A DNA stretch of 64,000 nt from contig NZ_JARP01000006.1 in the NCBI RefSeq assembly GCF_000708595.2, forward strand, positions 186,001 through 250,000, written 5' to 3'. A model generated the notes under the pieces. That model did no database searches and was not told where the DNA came from. It saw nothing but the letters and a program-made list of their open reading frames with translations. A program made the translations under genes and the position numbers. Positions 30,487 to 39,743 of this stretch are shown piece after piece. Numbering within the stretch: the stretch's first letter is position 1; every line of letters starts with the position of its first letter. This stretch comes from Flavobacterium sp. KJJ. Lineage in GTDB: Bacteria; Bacteroidota; Bacteroidia; Flavobacteriales; Flavobacteriaceae.

Positions 30487-32808
30487 ATGAGGATTTTAAA
30501 ACCATTCCTTATCGTATTCTTCTTGACTGTTTTAAATTCTGGCTACAGCCAAAAAATATATACAGAAAAGGACATTCAGATTATTCCAAAACCGAATCAA
30601 TTGTTGATCCAGCCGGGAGCATTTGAATTTTCTAAAAGCACGAAATTTGTTGCCACTACTGATTTTCAAAAGGAAATTTCTACGGCGTTGATCAATAAGT
30701 TTGAAAAAGCCGCGGGATGGCGTCCTGAAATTTCAGCGGCAAGTCCGCAAAGCAATTTTATTCAATTTAAAGTAGATCAAACATTGAATAAGGAAGCTTA
30801 CAAATTAGAAGTAAGTGCACAGAGCATTACGATTACCGCTAAAGGAAATGCAGGTTTTATTTATGGATTAGAAAGTGTTCGCCAATTATTGCCGAATGCT
30901 ATTGAAAGTAAAAATGTGATAACAACGCAAAAATGGGAAATCCCAAATGTGGTTATAACAGATGAACCGCGTTTTCAATGGAGAGGATTAATGTTAGATT
31001 TATCGCGTCATTTTTTTGATAAAAACTATGTAATCGAAACGATTGATCGATTGGCAATGTTAAAAATGAATGTTTTGCATTTGCATTTAGTTGATGATCA
31101 AGGCTGGAGAATCGAAATTAAAAAATATCCAAAATTAACTGAAGTTGGAGCCTGGAGAGTCGATCAGGAAAATGCAGCATGGAATGCAAGACTAACTACA
31201 AACCCAGATGAAAAAGGAACTTATGGTGGTTTTTTAACTCAGGAAGAATTAAAAGAAATTGTAAAATACGCAGCAACAAAAAATATCGAAATCATTCCAG
31301 AAATCGAAATGCCGGCGCACGTTAGTTCTGCAATTGCTTCTTATCCGGAATTAGCCTGTTTTAATCAGAGAATTGGTGTTCCGTCAGGCGGATTATGGCC
31401 AATTACAGATATTTATTGCGCTGGAAAAGAAACTACATTTGAGTTTCTGCAAAATGTAATTGATGAAGTTATTGCTATTTTTCCATCAAAATACATTCAT
31501 ATTGGAGGTGACGAAGCAACAAAAACCAATTGGGACAAATGTCCGCTTTGTCAAAAAAGAATGAAGGACAATGGTCTTAAAAATGCACATGAACTGCAAA
31601 GTTATTTTGTAAAAAGAATGGAGAAATACATTAATTCTAAAGGCAAAAAGATAATTGGCTGGGATGAAATTTTAGAAGGCGGTTTGGCTCCAGCAGCAAC
31701 TGTAATGAGCTGGAGAGGTACAAAAGGCGGAACTGATGCAGCAGAACAAGGCCATGATGTTATTATGACACCAGAATCACACTGTTATTTTAATTTTTAT
31801 CAAGGACCTCAAAACGAAGAACCTATAGCTTTTGATGGTTATACGCCTTTAAGCAAAGTATACGAATTCGACCCGGTTGTTGAAACAATGACACCAGAAC
31901 AGGCAAAACACGTTTTAGGCGGACAGGCAAATTTATGGGCAGAATATCTTCCAAATACAAAAGAATCAGAATATATGATTTTCCCAAGATTAGCTGCCTT
32001 ATCTGAGGTTTTATGGAGTTCAAAAGAAAAACGAAATTGGAATGATTTTACTTCTAGATTACCTTCGTTATTAGTACGTTACGATTATTTGGGCATCAAT
32101 TATGCAAAAAGTGCTTATTTGGTAACGGCTGCTTCAACTGCTGATATGGCTCAAAAGCAAATTAATATTACTTTAAAAAATGAATTCCCAAATCCAGATA
32201 TTCGTTATGTCTTGGGCGATAAAACGTTGGCAGGAAATGCTGTAAAATATACAACTCCAATTCAGGTAAAAGAAACTACAATTGTAAAAGCTTCTTTGTT
32301 TCAAAATGAAAAATTAGTAGGTAAAATTTTTACGGACACTATTATTTTTCACAAAGGTGTTGCGCACAAAGTAAAATATTTAACGCCTTATAATAACAAT
32401 TATAAAGGAGACGGACCGTATACAATGAATAATAGTATTCGAGGATCTAAAAACTTTCACGATGGTCAATGGCAGGCGTGGCTGGTAAATGATATGGAAC
32501 TTGTTGTTGATCTAGAAAAACAAGAAAGTGTAGAACAAGTGATTATTGGAACTTTAGAAAGCCAGGGTTCTGGGGTTAATTTTCCAACGCAAATAAAAGT
32601 TTTGGTCTCAAATGATGATATTACTTATAAAGAAGTCGGCAAAATATCGCGTCCGTATGCTGTGAATGTAAATTCAGAACTAAAAGATTTCAAAATCAAT
32701 TTTGGAAAACAAAATGCACGATTTATAAAAGTAATCGCAACTAACTTGAAGAAAAGTCCAAAAGGCGAGTCTTCTTGGCTGTTTGTAGATGAAATTTTAG
32801 TGAATTAA
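30487..32808 (+). CDS. Beta-N-acetylhexosaminidase, GH20
   Basis: 773 residues, signal peptide ending SGYSQ. GH20b N-terminal domain ~25-150, catalytic GH20 barrel ~155-500. The catalytic pair is Asp342-Glu343 in YIHIGGDEATK. RGLMLDLSRHFFDKNYVIET and NVLHLHLVDDQGWRIEIKKY open the barrel. A chitobiase-like segment (~560-620) and an F5/8-type sandwich (~650-770) follow. Releases terminal GlcNAc or GalNAc; substrate-assisted mechanism. Follows GH2 directly, in order with removal of Gal then GlcNAc. Confidence 0.94.
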   Translation: MRILKPFLIVFFLTVLNSGYSQKIYTEKDIQIIPKPNQLLIQPGAFEFSKSTKFVATTDFQKEISTALINKFEKAAGWRPEISAASPQSNFIQFKVDQTLNKEAYKLEVSAQSITITAKGNAGFIYGLESVRQLLPNAIESKNVITTQKWEIPNVVITDEPRFQWRGLMLDLSRHFFDKNYVIETIDRLAMLKMNVLHLHLVDDQGWRIEIKKYPKLTEVGAWRVDQENAAWNARLTTNPDEKGTYGGFLTQEELKEIVKYAATKNIEIIPEIEMPAHVSSAIASYPELACFNQRIGVPSGGLWPITDIYCAGKETTFEFLQNVIDEVIAIFPSKYIHIGGDEATKTNWDKCPLCQKRMKDNGLKNAHELQSYFVKRMEKYINSKGKKIIGWDEILEGGLAPAATVMSWRGTKGGTDAAEQGHDVIMTPESHCYFNFYQGPQNEEPIAFDGYTPLSKVYEFDPVVETMTPEQAKHVLGGQANLWAEYLPNTKESEYMIFPRLAALSEVLWSSKEKRNWNDFTSRLPSLLVRYDYLGINYAKSAYLVTAASTADMAQKQINITLKNEFPNPDIRYVLGDKTLAGNAVKYTTPIQVKETTIVKASLFQNEKLVGKIFTDTIIFHKGVAHKVKYLTPYNNNYKGDGPYTMNNSIRGSKNFHDGQWQAWLVNDMELVVDLEKQESVEQVIIGTLESQGSGVNFPTQIKVLVSNDDITYKEVGKISRPYAVNVNSELKDFKINFGKQNARFIKVIATNLKKSPKGESSWLFVDEILVN

Positions 32809-32859
32809 TAACCACAATTTTTGTCAAAGCCATATGTTCATAGTATTACACCCAATCTT

Positions 32860-32958
32860 GTCATTTCGACGAAGGAGAAATCTCACGAGTAGCTCGACAA
32901 AGATTGACGATTTACTATGAGGAGTTTCTTGCGAAGATTTCTCCTTCGTCGAAATGAC
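32860..32958. repeat. Dispersed hairpin repeat, type A, copy 3 (perfect 24-bp arms)
   Basis: Positions 32860-32883 and 32935-32958 are exact complements; arms start GTCATTTCGACGAAGGAG. The core has AGCTCGACAAAGATTGACGA. It fills the gap between GH20 and the second GH29 gene. Confidence 0.85.
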
Positions 32959-33071
32959 AAAAATGTGGAGAAACTTTGACAAAATTAGGTAGCAGAGACA
33001 CTTTGTCTTAATATCTTAAATGTGGAATTTTACAATTAAACAAAAACAAAAAACAATAAAATAGATTAAAG

Positions 33072-34556
33072 ATGAAAAGAGGAATATTCATAATCGCGAT
33101 ATTATTTTCAGTTCAAATGTTTTCGCAGGCTATTTATGAAGATGAGCGCTATGTACCAGAAACGGATCCAGCAGTGTTAAAAAATTTAGAAGAATGGCAG
33201 GGTAAAAAATTCGGATTGTTAATGCACTGGGGAACTTACAGCCAATGGGGAATTGTAGAATCTTGGTCAATATGTCCTGAAGATTATGGATGGTGTGAAC
33301 GTAAAAAAGGAAGTAATCCAGCAAATTACAATCAATATGTAGCCGATTATGAAGGTTTGAAAAAGACTTTTAATCCAACGAAATTTGATCCTGTAAAATG
33401 GGCAAAAGCAGCAAAAGCAGCGGGAATGAAATACATGGTTTTCACTACAAAACACCATGACGGATTTAATATGTACGACACCAAATATTCTGATTATAAA
33501 GTGACTGACAAAGATTGTCCTTTCAGCACAAATCCGAAAGCAGATATTTTAAAAGAAGTTTTCAATGCTTTTAGAGCGGAGAATATTTCGACTGGAGCCT
33601 ATTTCTCTAAACCAGACTGGCATAACGAAAATTACTGGGATCCCTATTTTCCTCCTTTCGACAGAAACGTAAATTACGATCCATCTTTATATCCAGAAAA
33701 ATGGCAAAAGTATGTTGATTTTACGCATAACCAAATTTTAGAAATCCTTAGTAATTATGGCAAAGTAGATATTTTATGGCTTGATGGAGGATGGGTTAAA
33801 AAAAGAGATCAGCAAAACATAAAAGAAAACTACGATGAGAAGTTTGCAGAAAACGAATCGAAAAATGGTTTTATCAAACACAGAGTTGTAGATCAAGATC
33901 CTAAAATGGACGAACTGGTTATAAAAGCGCGTCAGAAACAACCAGGATTAATCGTGGTTGACAGAGCCGTTCACGGTAAAAACCAAAACTATTTAACGCC
34001 TGAAGGACGCGTTCCTGCAAAAACTTTGCCTTACCCATGGGAATCTTGTATTACTTCTGGCGGTGGCTGGTCTTATACTCCAGATGCAACTTATTTAACT
34101 GGAAGACAAGGAATTCATATGTTGGTTGATATTGTAGCAAAAGGGGGAAACTTATTGTTGAATATTGCGCCAAGTCCAGAAGGAGAATGGCAAAAAGGTG
34201 CTTATGATTTGTTAGCAGCTTACGGAGACTGGATGAAAGTAAACAGTACAGCGATTTACGAAACAAAACCAATCGAACCTTTTAAGGAAGAGAATATTTG
34301 TTTTACACAAAATAAAACTGGAAATGTATTTGCATTTTATTTAGCAAAAGATGGAGAAGATAAAATTCCTGCAGCTGTTACAGTAAAATCGATCAGCCCT
34401 AAAAAAGGAACAAAAATTACAATGTTAGGTTCTAAAACTTCTTTAAAATGGACAAAAGAAGCAAACGGATTTAAAGTTGTAATTCCAGAAAGTTTACGAA
34501 ACAACTTACCATGTAAAGAAGCTTGGACTTTAAAAATTGAAGCTATTAACAGATAA
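33072..34556 (+). CDS. Alpha-L-fucosidase, GH29, copy 2
   Basis: 494 residues, signal peptide ending MFSQA. Single-domain GH29 with a small C-terminal sandwich. MKYMVFTTKHHDGFNMYD is the family signature and VDILWLDGGW carries the probable nucleophile Asp238. It lacks the discoidin modules of the first fucosidase and has different active-site loops (KKRDQQNIKEN). A second linkage preference, such as alpha-1,3/1,4 against alpha-1,6, is possible. Only 4 bases separate it from the second GH92. Confidence 0.93.
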   Translation: MKRGIFIIAILFSVQMFSQAIYEDERYVPETDPAVLKNLEEWQGKKFGLLMHWGTYSQWGIVESWSICPEDYGWCERKKGSNPANYNQYVADYEGLKKTFNPTKFDPVKWAKAAKAAGMKYMVFTTKHHDGFNMYDTKYSDYKVTDKDCPFSTNPKADILKEVFNAFRAENISTGAYFSKPDWHNENYWDPYFPPFDRNVNYDPSLYPEKWQKYVDFTHNQILEILSNYGKVDILWLDGGWVKKRDQQNIKENYDEKFAENESKNGFIKHRVVDQDPKMDELVIKARQKQPGLIVVDRAVHGKNQNYLTPEGRVPAKTLPYPWESCITSGGGWSYTPDATYLTGRQGIHMLVDIVAKGGNLLLNIAPSPEGEWQKGAYDLLAAYGDWMKVNSTAIYETKPIEPFKEENICFTQNKTGNVFAFYLAKDGEDKIPAAVTVKSISPKKGTKITMLGSKTSLKWTKEANGFKVVIPESLRNNLPCKEAWTLKIEAINR

Positions 34557-34560
34557 AAAT

Positions 34561-36804
34561 ATGTTTTCAATAGAAAAAATAATATCAAAAACAGCATGTA
34601 TTTTTTACATGCTGTTTTTTAGCATCAGCATTTTTGCACAAGAACCTGCTGATTTTGTAAATCCGTTTATTGGAACTTCTAATTATGGAGCGACTTTTCC
34701 GGGTCCAATTGCGCCACGAGGTATGGCTAGCATAAGTCCGTTTAATGTTGCCGGAGTAAAAAATACTCCAATGGAAAAAGACAGTCAGTGGCTATCGAAT
34801 CCTTATGTTAATGAAAATACTTTTTTAACCGGATTTAGTCAGGTCAATTTAAGCGGTGTCGGCTGTCCGGAATTAGGCGTTATTTTAGTAATGCCAACAA
34901 CCGGAAATGTTGAAATCGATCATTTAAAATACGGTTCAACGTATTCTAACGAAGTAGCAAAAGCAGCGTATTACAGCGTTGATATTGACAAGTATAAAGT
35001 TAAAGGTGAATTTACAGCTTCAAAACGAGTGGGCGTTAGCAGATTCACTTTCCCGAAAGGGCAATCTAATATTTTAATAAATCTTGGTTTAGGATTAACC
35101 AATGAAGAAGGTGCAATGATAAAAGTCGTTTCATCTACAGAAATTGAAGGAATGCGCTCTGTTGGTTCATTTTGTTACAACAGTCCAGAAGATGCTTATC
35201 CCGTTTATTTTGTGGCGAAATTTTCAAAACCTGCAGCTAAATTCGGCATTTGGAAAAAAACTTCAAAATATAAAGGAGCCGAGGCACAATGGATGGGCTA
35301 TAACGGCAAAGCCAGAATGATGGAAAATACCATAAAAACTGCTGTTGGTGACAGTATTGGAAGTTATTTTACCTATAAATTCGAAAAACAAGAAACGGTT
35401 GAAGTTAAAATTGGAATTTCGTATGTAAGCATCGAAAACGCCCGTGAAAACTTAGAAAAAGAAACCGGTAGCAAGTCTTTCGATACTGTTTATAAAGAAA
35501 CCTATAATGAGTGGAATGAGGAACTTTCGAAGATTCTAGTTGAAGGCGGTTCAAAAGACGAAAATACGATTTTTTACACAGCTTTGTACCACACTTTAAT
35601 TCATCCAAATATTTTAAATGATTTCAACGGCGAGTACCCAGAGATCAAAAGAAGAAAGATTGGTAAAACTGATGGCACCCGTTATACCGTATTTTCATTA
35701 TGGGACACCTATAGAAATATGCATCCGCTAACCTCTTTAGTTTATCCTAAGCAACAATCTGATATGATAAAAAGTATGTTGGATATGTATGATGAAAACA
35801 GCTGGCTTCCAAAATGGGAATTAAATTCAACAGAAACATTTACCATGGTAGGAGATCCGGCAAGTATTGTTATAGTCGATGCCTGTTTAAAGGGAATTCA
35901 GGATTTTGACTTTAACAAAGCCTATTATGCGATGTTAAAAGGCGCAGATAATGCTGAAAATAATCCGTTGCGCCCGGGACTTAAAGAATATATCGATAAA
36001 GGTTATGTTTCAACCAATTATCCTGGCCCAGTTTCTACAACACTAGAATATAATACTTCAGATTATGCGATTTCACTTTTAGCAAAAGCTCTTGGTGAAA
36101 AAGATGATTATAAGCGTTTTACGAAACGTTCATTATCCTACAGAAAATTATATGACAAAGATTTAAAATTACTTCGCCCAAGAACAGCTGACGGAAAATG
36201 GTATGAACCTTTTGATCCTGTGGCGGGAGCTAATTTTCAAACAAATGTTGGTTTTATCGAAGGCAATGCTTGGCAATATGCTTTTATGGTACCACATGAT
36301 ATCAAAGGATTGATAAAATTAATGGGCGGTGAAAAACCTTTCTCCGATCAATTGCAAAAAGTTTTTGATATCAAACAATTTGATATGGCAAACGAGCCGG
36401 ATATTGCCTATCCGTATTTATTCAATTACATAAAAGGAGAAGAGTGGAAAAGTCAGCAAATGGTAAAGAAATTGGTGAAAGAATATTTTAAAAATGAACC
36501 AAAAGGATTACCAGGAAATGATGATACAGGAACAATGTCGGCATGGCTGGTATATTCTATGATGGGAATTTATCCAATTTCTCCCGGAGACCCAATTTAT
36601 ACAATTACAGCGCCAATGTTTCATAGAGTGACGATCAAATTAGATCCAAGATATTATAAAAAAGAAAGCATTGTAATTGAAAGACAAATTAATAATGATG
36701 GAAAAATCAATTCGATTGAGATAAACGGAAAACCACTTAACAGCTTTTTTATTTCGCACGAAGATTTTGTGAATGGAACAAAGCTCAAAGTGATTCAAAA
36801 TTAA
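34561..36804 (+). CDS. GH92 glycosidase, copy 2 (divergent active-site motif)
   Basis: 747 residues. The signal peptide ends SIFAQ. N-terminal FVNPFIGTSNYGATFPGPIA is the GH92 opening. The acid motif is MANEPDIAYPYLF (Glu612) instead of HGNEPSHH, and the base motif is GNDDTGTMSAW (Asp654-Asp655). Such variants in GH92 often differ in linkage or subsite preference. I use ATG 34561; a TTG upstream overlaps the fucosidase. A strong terminator-like hairpin covers codons 9-20. Confidence 0.9.
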   Translation: MFSIEKIISKTACIFYMLFFSISIFAQEPADFVNPFIGTSNYGATFPGPIAPRGMASISPFNVAGVKNTPMEKDSQWLSNPYVNENTFLTGFSQVNLSGVGCPELGVILVMPTTGNVEIDHLKYGSTYSNEVAKAAYYSVDIDKYKVKGEFTASKRVGVSRFTFPKGQSNILINLGLGLTNEEGAMIKVVSSTEIEGMRSVGSFCYNSPEDAYPVYFVAKFSKPAAKFGIWKKTSKYKGAEAQWMGYNGKARMMENTIKTAVGDSIGSYFTYKFEKQETVEVKIGISYVSIENARENLEKETGSKSFDTVYKETYNEWNEELSKILVEGGSKDENTIFYTALYHTLIHPNILNDFNGEYPEIKRRKIGKTDGTRYTVFSLWDTYRNMHPLTSLVYPKQQSDMIKSMLDMYDENSWLPKWELNSTETFTMVGDPASIVIVDACLKGIQDFDFNKAYYAMLKGADNAENNPLRPGLKEYIDKGYVSTNYPGPVSTTLEYNTSDYAISLLAKALGEKDDYKRFTKRSLSYRKLYDKDLKLLRPRTADGKWYEPFDPVAGANFQTNVGFIEGNAWQYAFMVPHDIKGLIKLMGGEKPFSDQLQKVFDIKQFDMANEPDIAYPYLFNYIKGEEWKSQQMVKKLVKEYFKNEPKGLPGNDDTGTMSAWLVYSMMGIYPISPGDPIYTITAPMFHRVTIKLDPRYYKKESIVIERQINNDGKINSIEINGKPLNSFFISHEDFVNGTKLKVIQN
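34587..34619 (+). terminator. Terminator-like hairpin inside the GH92 signal-peptide codons
   Basis: A perfect 14-bp stem (34587-34600 with 34606-34619) with a TTTTT loop; the 3' arm ends in TTTTT and one more T follows. It lies within codons 9-20 of the GH92 gene. Confidence 0.6.
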
Positions 36805-36832
36805 AAACAACACAACTATGTTACAAGTAAGA

Positions 36833-39478
36833 ATGAAAAAAACAGCCATTATTTTTGTAATGGCTGTAGGTATTTTTAACCAAGGTTATTCGCAGAAAAA
36901 ATATCCGTATCAAGATGCAAAATTACCGGTTGAAGATAGGGTAAAGGACTTATTAAGCCGAATGAGTTTAGAGGAAAAAGTGCGCCAAATGGATATGTAC
37001 AAAGGCGAATTTTTTAAAGAAAAAGAAGATTTCTCTAAAACAAAATCAGATATAAAGATTGGAAATTTGGGGATTGGTGCGATTCACGATATTTATCCGC
37101 GTTCAGCGAAAATGATCAATGATCTTCAAAGCGAGGTTATTAAAAAAAATAAATGGGGAATTCCTGCACTTATTATGTGCGAGATGCTTCACGGTTATTT
37201 AGATGACGGAAGTTCGGCTTTCCCAATGAACATTGGTTTAGGAGCAACTTGGGATACTAATTTAATGGGCAAAGTTGGAGGCGTAATTGGTACTGAAGCC
37301 AGAGCACATGGTGTTCATTTTGGTTTAGGTCCAAATCTTGACGTTGGCCGTGAACCGCGCTGGGGAAGAGTTGCCGAGACTTTTGGTGAAGATGTTTATT
37401 TAATTAGTGAAATAGGAACAGCAATGATTAAAGGAATGCAGGGCAACGATTTAAAATCAGATCGTTCTATTATTGCAGAACCTAAACATTTTGCAGTTCA
37501 TGGTATCCCAGAAGGCGGTGCAAATTCTTCGCCTGTATTAGTTGGTGAGCGTTCAGTACGTCAGGATTTTTTGCCGTCATTTGAAAAAGCATTTATAAAA
37601 GGAGGCGCATTGGGAACAATGTGTGCGTATTCTGAGTTAGACGGAATTCCTTGTGCAGCTAACCATTGGTTACTGACAGATGTTTTGAGAAACGAATGGG
37701 GTTTTAAAGGAATTGTAGTATCCGATTTAGGAGCAATTAAATATTTGCAGACTACGCATAATGTAGCAAGTTCTCCAAAAGAAAGTATTAGAGAAGCAGT
37801 TTCTGCAGGAGTTGACATGCAGTTTTATGATTTTACAAATGAATTTTGGCAGACAAGCATTATAGAATTGGTTAATGAAAAGAAACTCACAATGGAGCAG
37901 ATCGACCGTGCTGCAGGAGGAGTTTTGAGATTAAAATTTTTATTGGGATTATTTGAAAATCCATACACAGATAAAAATTTAATTAAAGAACGTTTTCACA
38001 CAAAAGAAAATCAGGATATAGCTTTAGAAGCAGCGCATAAATCTATTGTTTTATTGAAAAATGAAAACAATATCTTGCCTTTAAAGAAAGACATTAAAAC
38101 AGTTGCTGTTATCGGACCAAATGCAAATGCTTCAAGACTTGGAGGATATGCAGTTAAAAATAAAGTTGGAACTACGGTTTTAGAAGGTATTCAGCAAGTG
38201 GCGGGCAAAAACACAAACGTACTTTATGAAGAAGGTGTTTCTTTAATTGTAAAAGGACAAATTATTCCATCGAAATATTTATTTACTCCAGATGGATCTC
38301 AAAACGGATTAAAAGGAGAATATTTCAATAATAGAAAAGTGGAAGGAACTCCAGCATTGACTCGTATTGACAATCAATTAGAGTTTGACTGGCCTTGGTC
38401 TCCTGGAGATGGTGTTACAGATGACGATTTTTCTATTCGCTGGACAGGTTATATTCAGTCAGATAAAGCATTTGACGGCTGGTTAGGTTTAAGTTCTGAT
38501 GATGGAATCAGAATGTGGATTGACGATCAATTGGTTATCGACAACTGGACAAAAGGGGCAACGAGCATGGTTACTACTCCCAAAAATATCGAAGCAGGAA
38601 AAAAATACAAAGTCCGCATAGAAATGTGGGAAGGAGGCTGGGGAGCCAGAGCTCACTTGCGTTGGAATTTAGAAAAAGTAAACTTTCAGCCGGCAATCGA
38701 CATTGCTAAAAAAGCAGATGTAGCAATTGTAGTTTTAGGAGAATCAAATGAATTGGTTGAAGAAAACAGAGATGTAGCTTCTTTAGATTTGCACGGCATG
38801 CAGCAAGAATTAATAGAGGCGATTCAAAAAACAGGAACTCCTGTAGTTTGTGTACTATTAAACGGCCGTCCGCTTTCTACAAACTGGATCAATGAAAATA
38901 TTCCTGCAGTTGTTGAAGGATGGTTTCCTGGAGAATTAGGAGGAAAGGCTGTAGCCGATGTTTTATTTGGAGATTATAATCCAGGTGGAAGATTGCCAAT
39001 AACCGTTCCAAAATCAGTTGGACAGCTGCCTATATATTATAACCAAAAACCATCTGCCATTCACAGATATGTGGCGGAGAGCGAACATCCTTTATATACA
39101 TTCGGTTTTGGATTGAGTTATACAAAATTTGAATATTCAAATCTTAAAATCAGTTCTGCAGAAATTAAAGCGGATGGAGAATTAAAAGTTACTGTAGATG
39201 TTAAAAATACTGGAAATTTAGATGGAGATGAAGTAGCACAATTATATATTAATGATGTTTATAGTTCTGTTACAACTCCCGAAAAAACCTTAAAAGGATT
39301 TAAAAGGTTACATATTAAAAAAGGAGAAACTGCAACTGTAGAATTTATACTTACTCCAGCAGAGTTATCTATCTGGAACAGAGAAATGAAAAGAGTGGTA
39401 GAGCCGGGTGATTTTAAAGTTATGGTAGGAGGAAATTCTACTGATTTGTTAAAAACAAATTTCAAAGTTTTAGAGTAA
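36833..39478 (+). CDS. GH3 beta-glycosidase with inserted PA14 domain
   Basis: 881 residues, signal peptide ending QGYSQ from ATG 36833 (an earlier ATG at 36818 adds five residues). GH3 N-terminal barrel with AEPKHFAVHGIPEGG and nucleophile region IVVSDLGA (Asp298). The C-terminal GH3 domain is split by a PA14 domain (~485-615: LKGEYFNNRKVEG, FDGWLGLSSDDGIRMWIDDQ). An FN3-like domain ends it. The active-site motif is of the beta-glucosidase type and not the NagZ type, so its link to an N-glycan is unclear. Confidence 0.92.
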   Translation: MKKTAIIFVMAVGIFNQGYSQKKYPYQDAKLPVEDRVKDLLSRMSLEEKVRQMDMYKGEFFKEKEDFSKTKSDIKIGNLGIGAIHDIYPRSAKMINDLQSEVIKKNKWGIPALIMCEMLHGYLDDGSSAFPMNIGLGATWDTNLMGKVGGVIGTEARAHGVHFGLGPNLDVGREPRWGRVAETFGEDVYLISEIGTAMIKGMQGNDLKSDRSIIAEPKHFAVHGIPEGGANSSPVLVGERSVRQDFLPSFEKAFIKGGALGTMCAYSELDGIPCAANHWLLTDVLRNEWGFKGIVVSDLGAIKYLQTTHNVASSPKESIREAVSAGVDMQFYDFTNEFWQTSIIELVNEKKLTMEQIDRAAGGVLRLKFLLGLFENPYTDKNLIKERFHTKENQDIALEAAHKSIVLLKNENNILPLKKDIKTVAVIGPNANASRLGGYAVKNKVGTTVLEGIQQVAGKNTNVLYEEGVSLIVKGQIIPSKYLFTPDGSQNGLKGEYFNNRKVEGTPALTRIDNQLEFDWPWSPGDGVTDDDFSIRWTGYIQSDKAFDGWLGLSSDDGIRMWIDDQLVIDNWTKGATSMVTTPKNIEAGKKYKVRIEMWEGGWGARAHLRWNLEKVNFQPAIDIAKKADVAIVVLGESNELVEENRDVASLDLHGMQQELIEAIQKTGTPVVCVLLNGRPLSTNWINENIPAVVEGWFPGELGGKAVADVLFGDYNPGGRLPITVPKSVGQLPIYYNQKPSAIHRYVAESEHPLYTFGFGLSYTKFEYSNLKISSAEIKADGELKVTVDVKNTGNLDGDEVAQLYINDVYSSVTTPEKTLKGFKRLHIKKGETATVEFILTPAELSIWNREMKRVVEPGDFKVMVGGNSTDLLKTNFKVLE

Positions 39479-39743
39479 ATCTCTCAAAACGAAGAAAAAT
39501 GTTCATCTTTTTGGTTAATAAGGAAGGAATAATGCTGATAATAACCAAAATCAGTTAGATTAGTTAGGTTTTAGTTGTTAAAATAAAGAGGATTAAGATT
39601 ACAAAGGAAGCCAGTACTGGCGCGGAAAGTGTTAAATTTTACCCAACACCTTTTCAAAATTGTCATTTGTCGAAATAATATTTTGTTAACAGAATGTATT
39701 CTTAAGTTTAACATGTTATTAACTCTAAAAAAAACAACTAAAC
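39479..39743. other. Leader of susC with palindromes
   Basis: 265 bases without a gene. Contains the 12-bp palindrome GCCAGTACTGGC (39610-39621) and a 9-bp inverted repeat TTTTGGTTA (39509-39517) / TAACCAAAA (39542-39550). A near-consensus -7 (TAATATTTTG, 39676-39685) with TTG at 39660-39662 could be the promoter. Confidence 0.4.

Noticed and set aside
32860-32958. CRISPR repeat or small RNA gene
   Set aside because: Only one pair of complementary arms, no regular repeat-spacer units, and related copies lie far apart.
34609-36804. Later ATG start for the second GH92 gene, which would leave the hairpin outside the coding region
   Set aside because: It would leave an 11-residue signal peptide, too short; ATG 34561 gives a normal one.
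36833-39478. GH3 as NagZ-type beta-N-acetylglucosaminidase
   Set aside because: It has the KHFAVHGIPEGG motif of beta-glucosidases and lacks the KH(F/I)PGHG-type NagZ motif.
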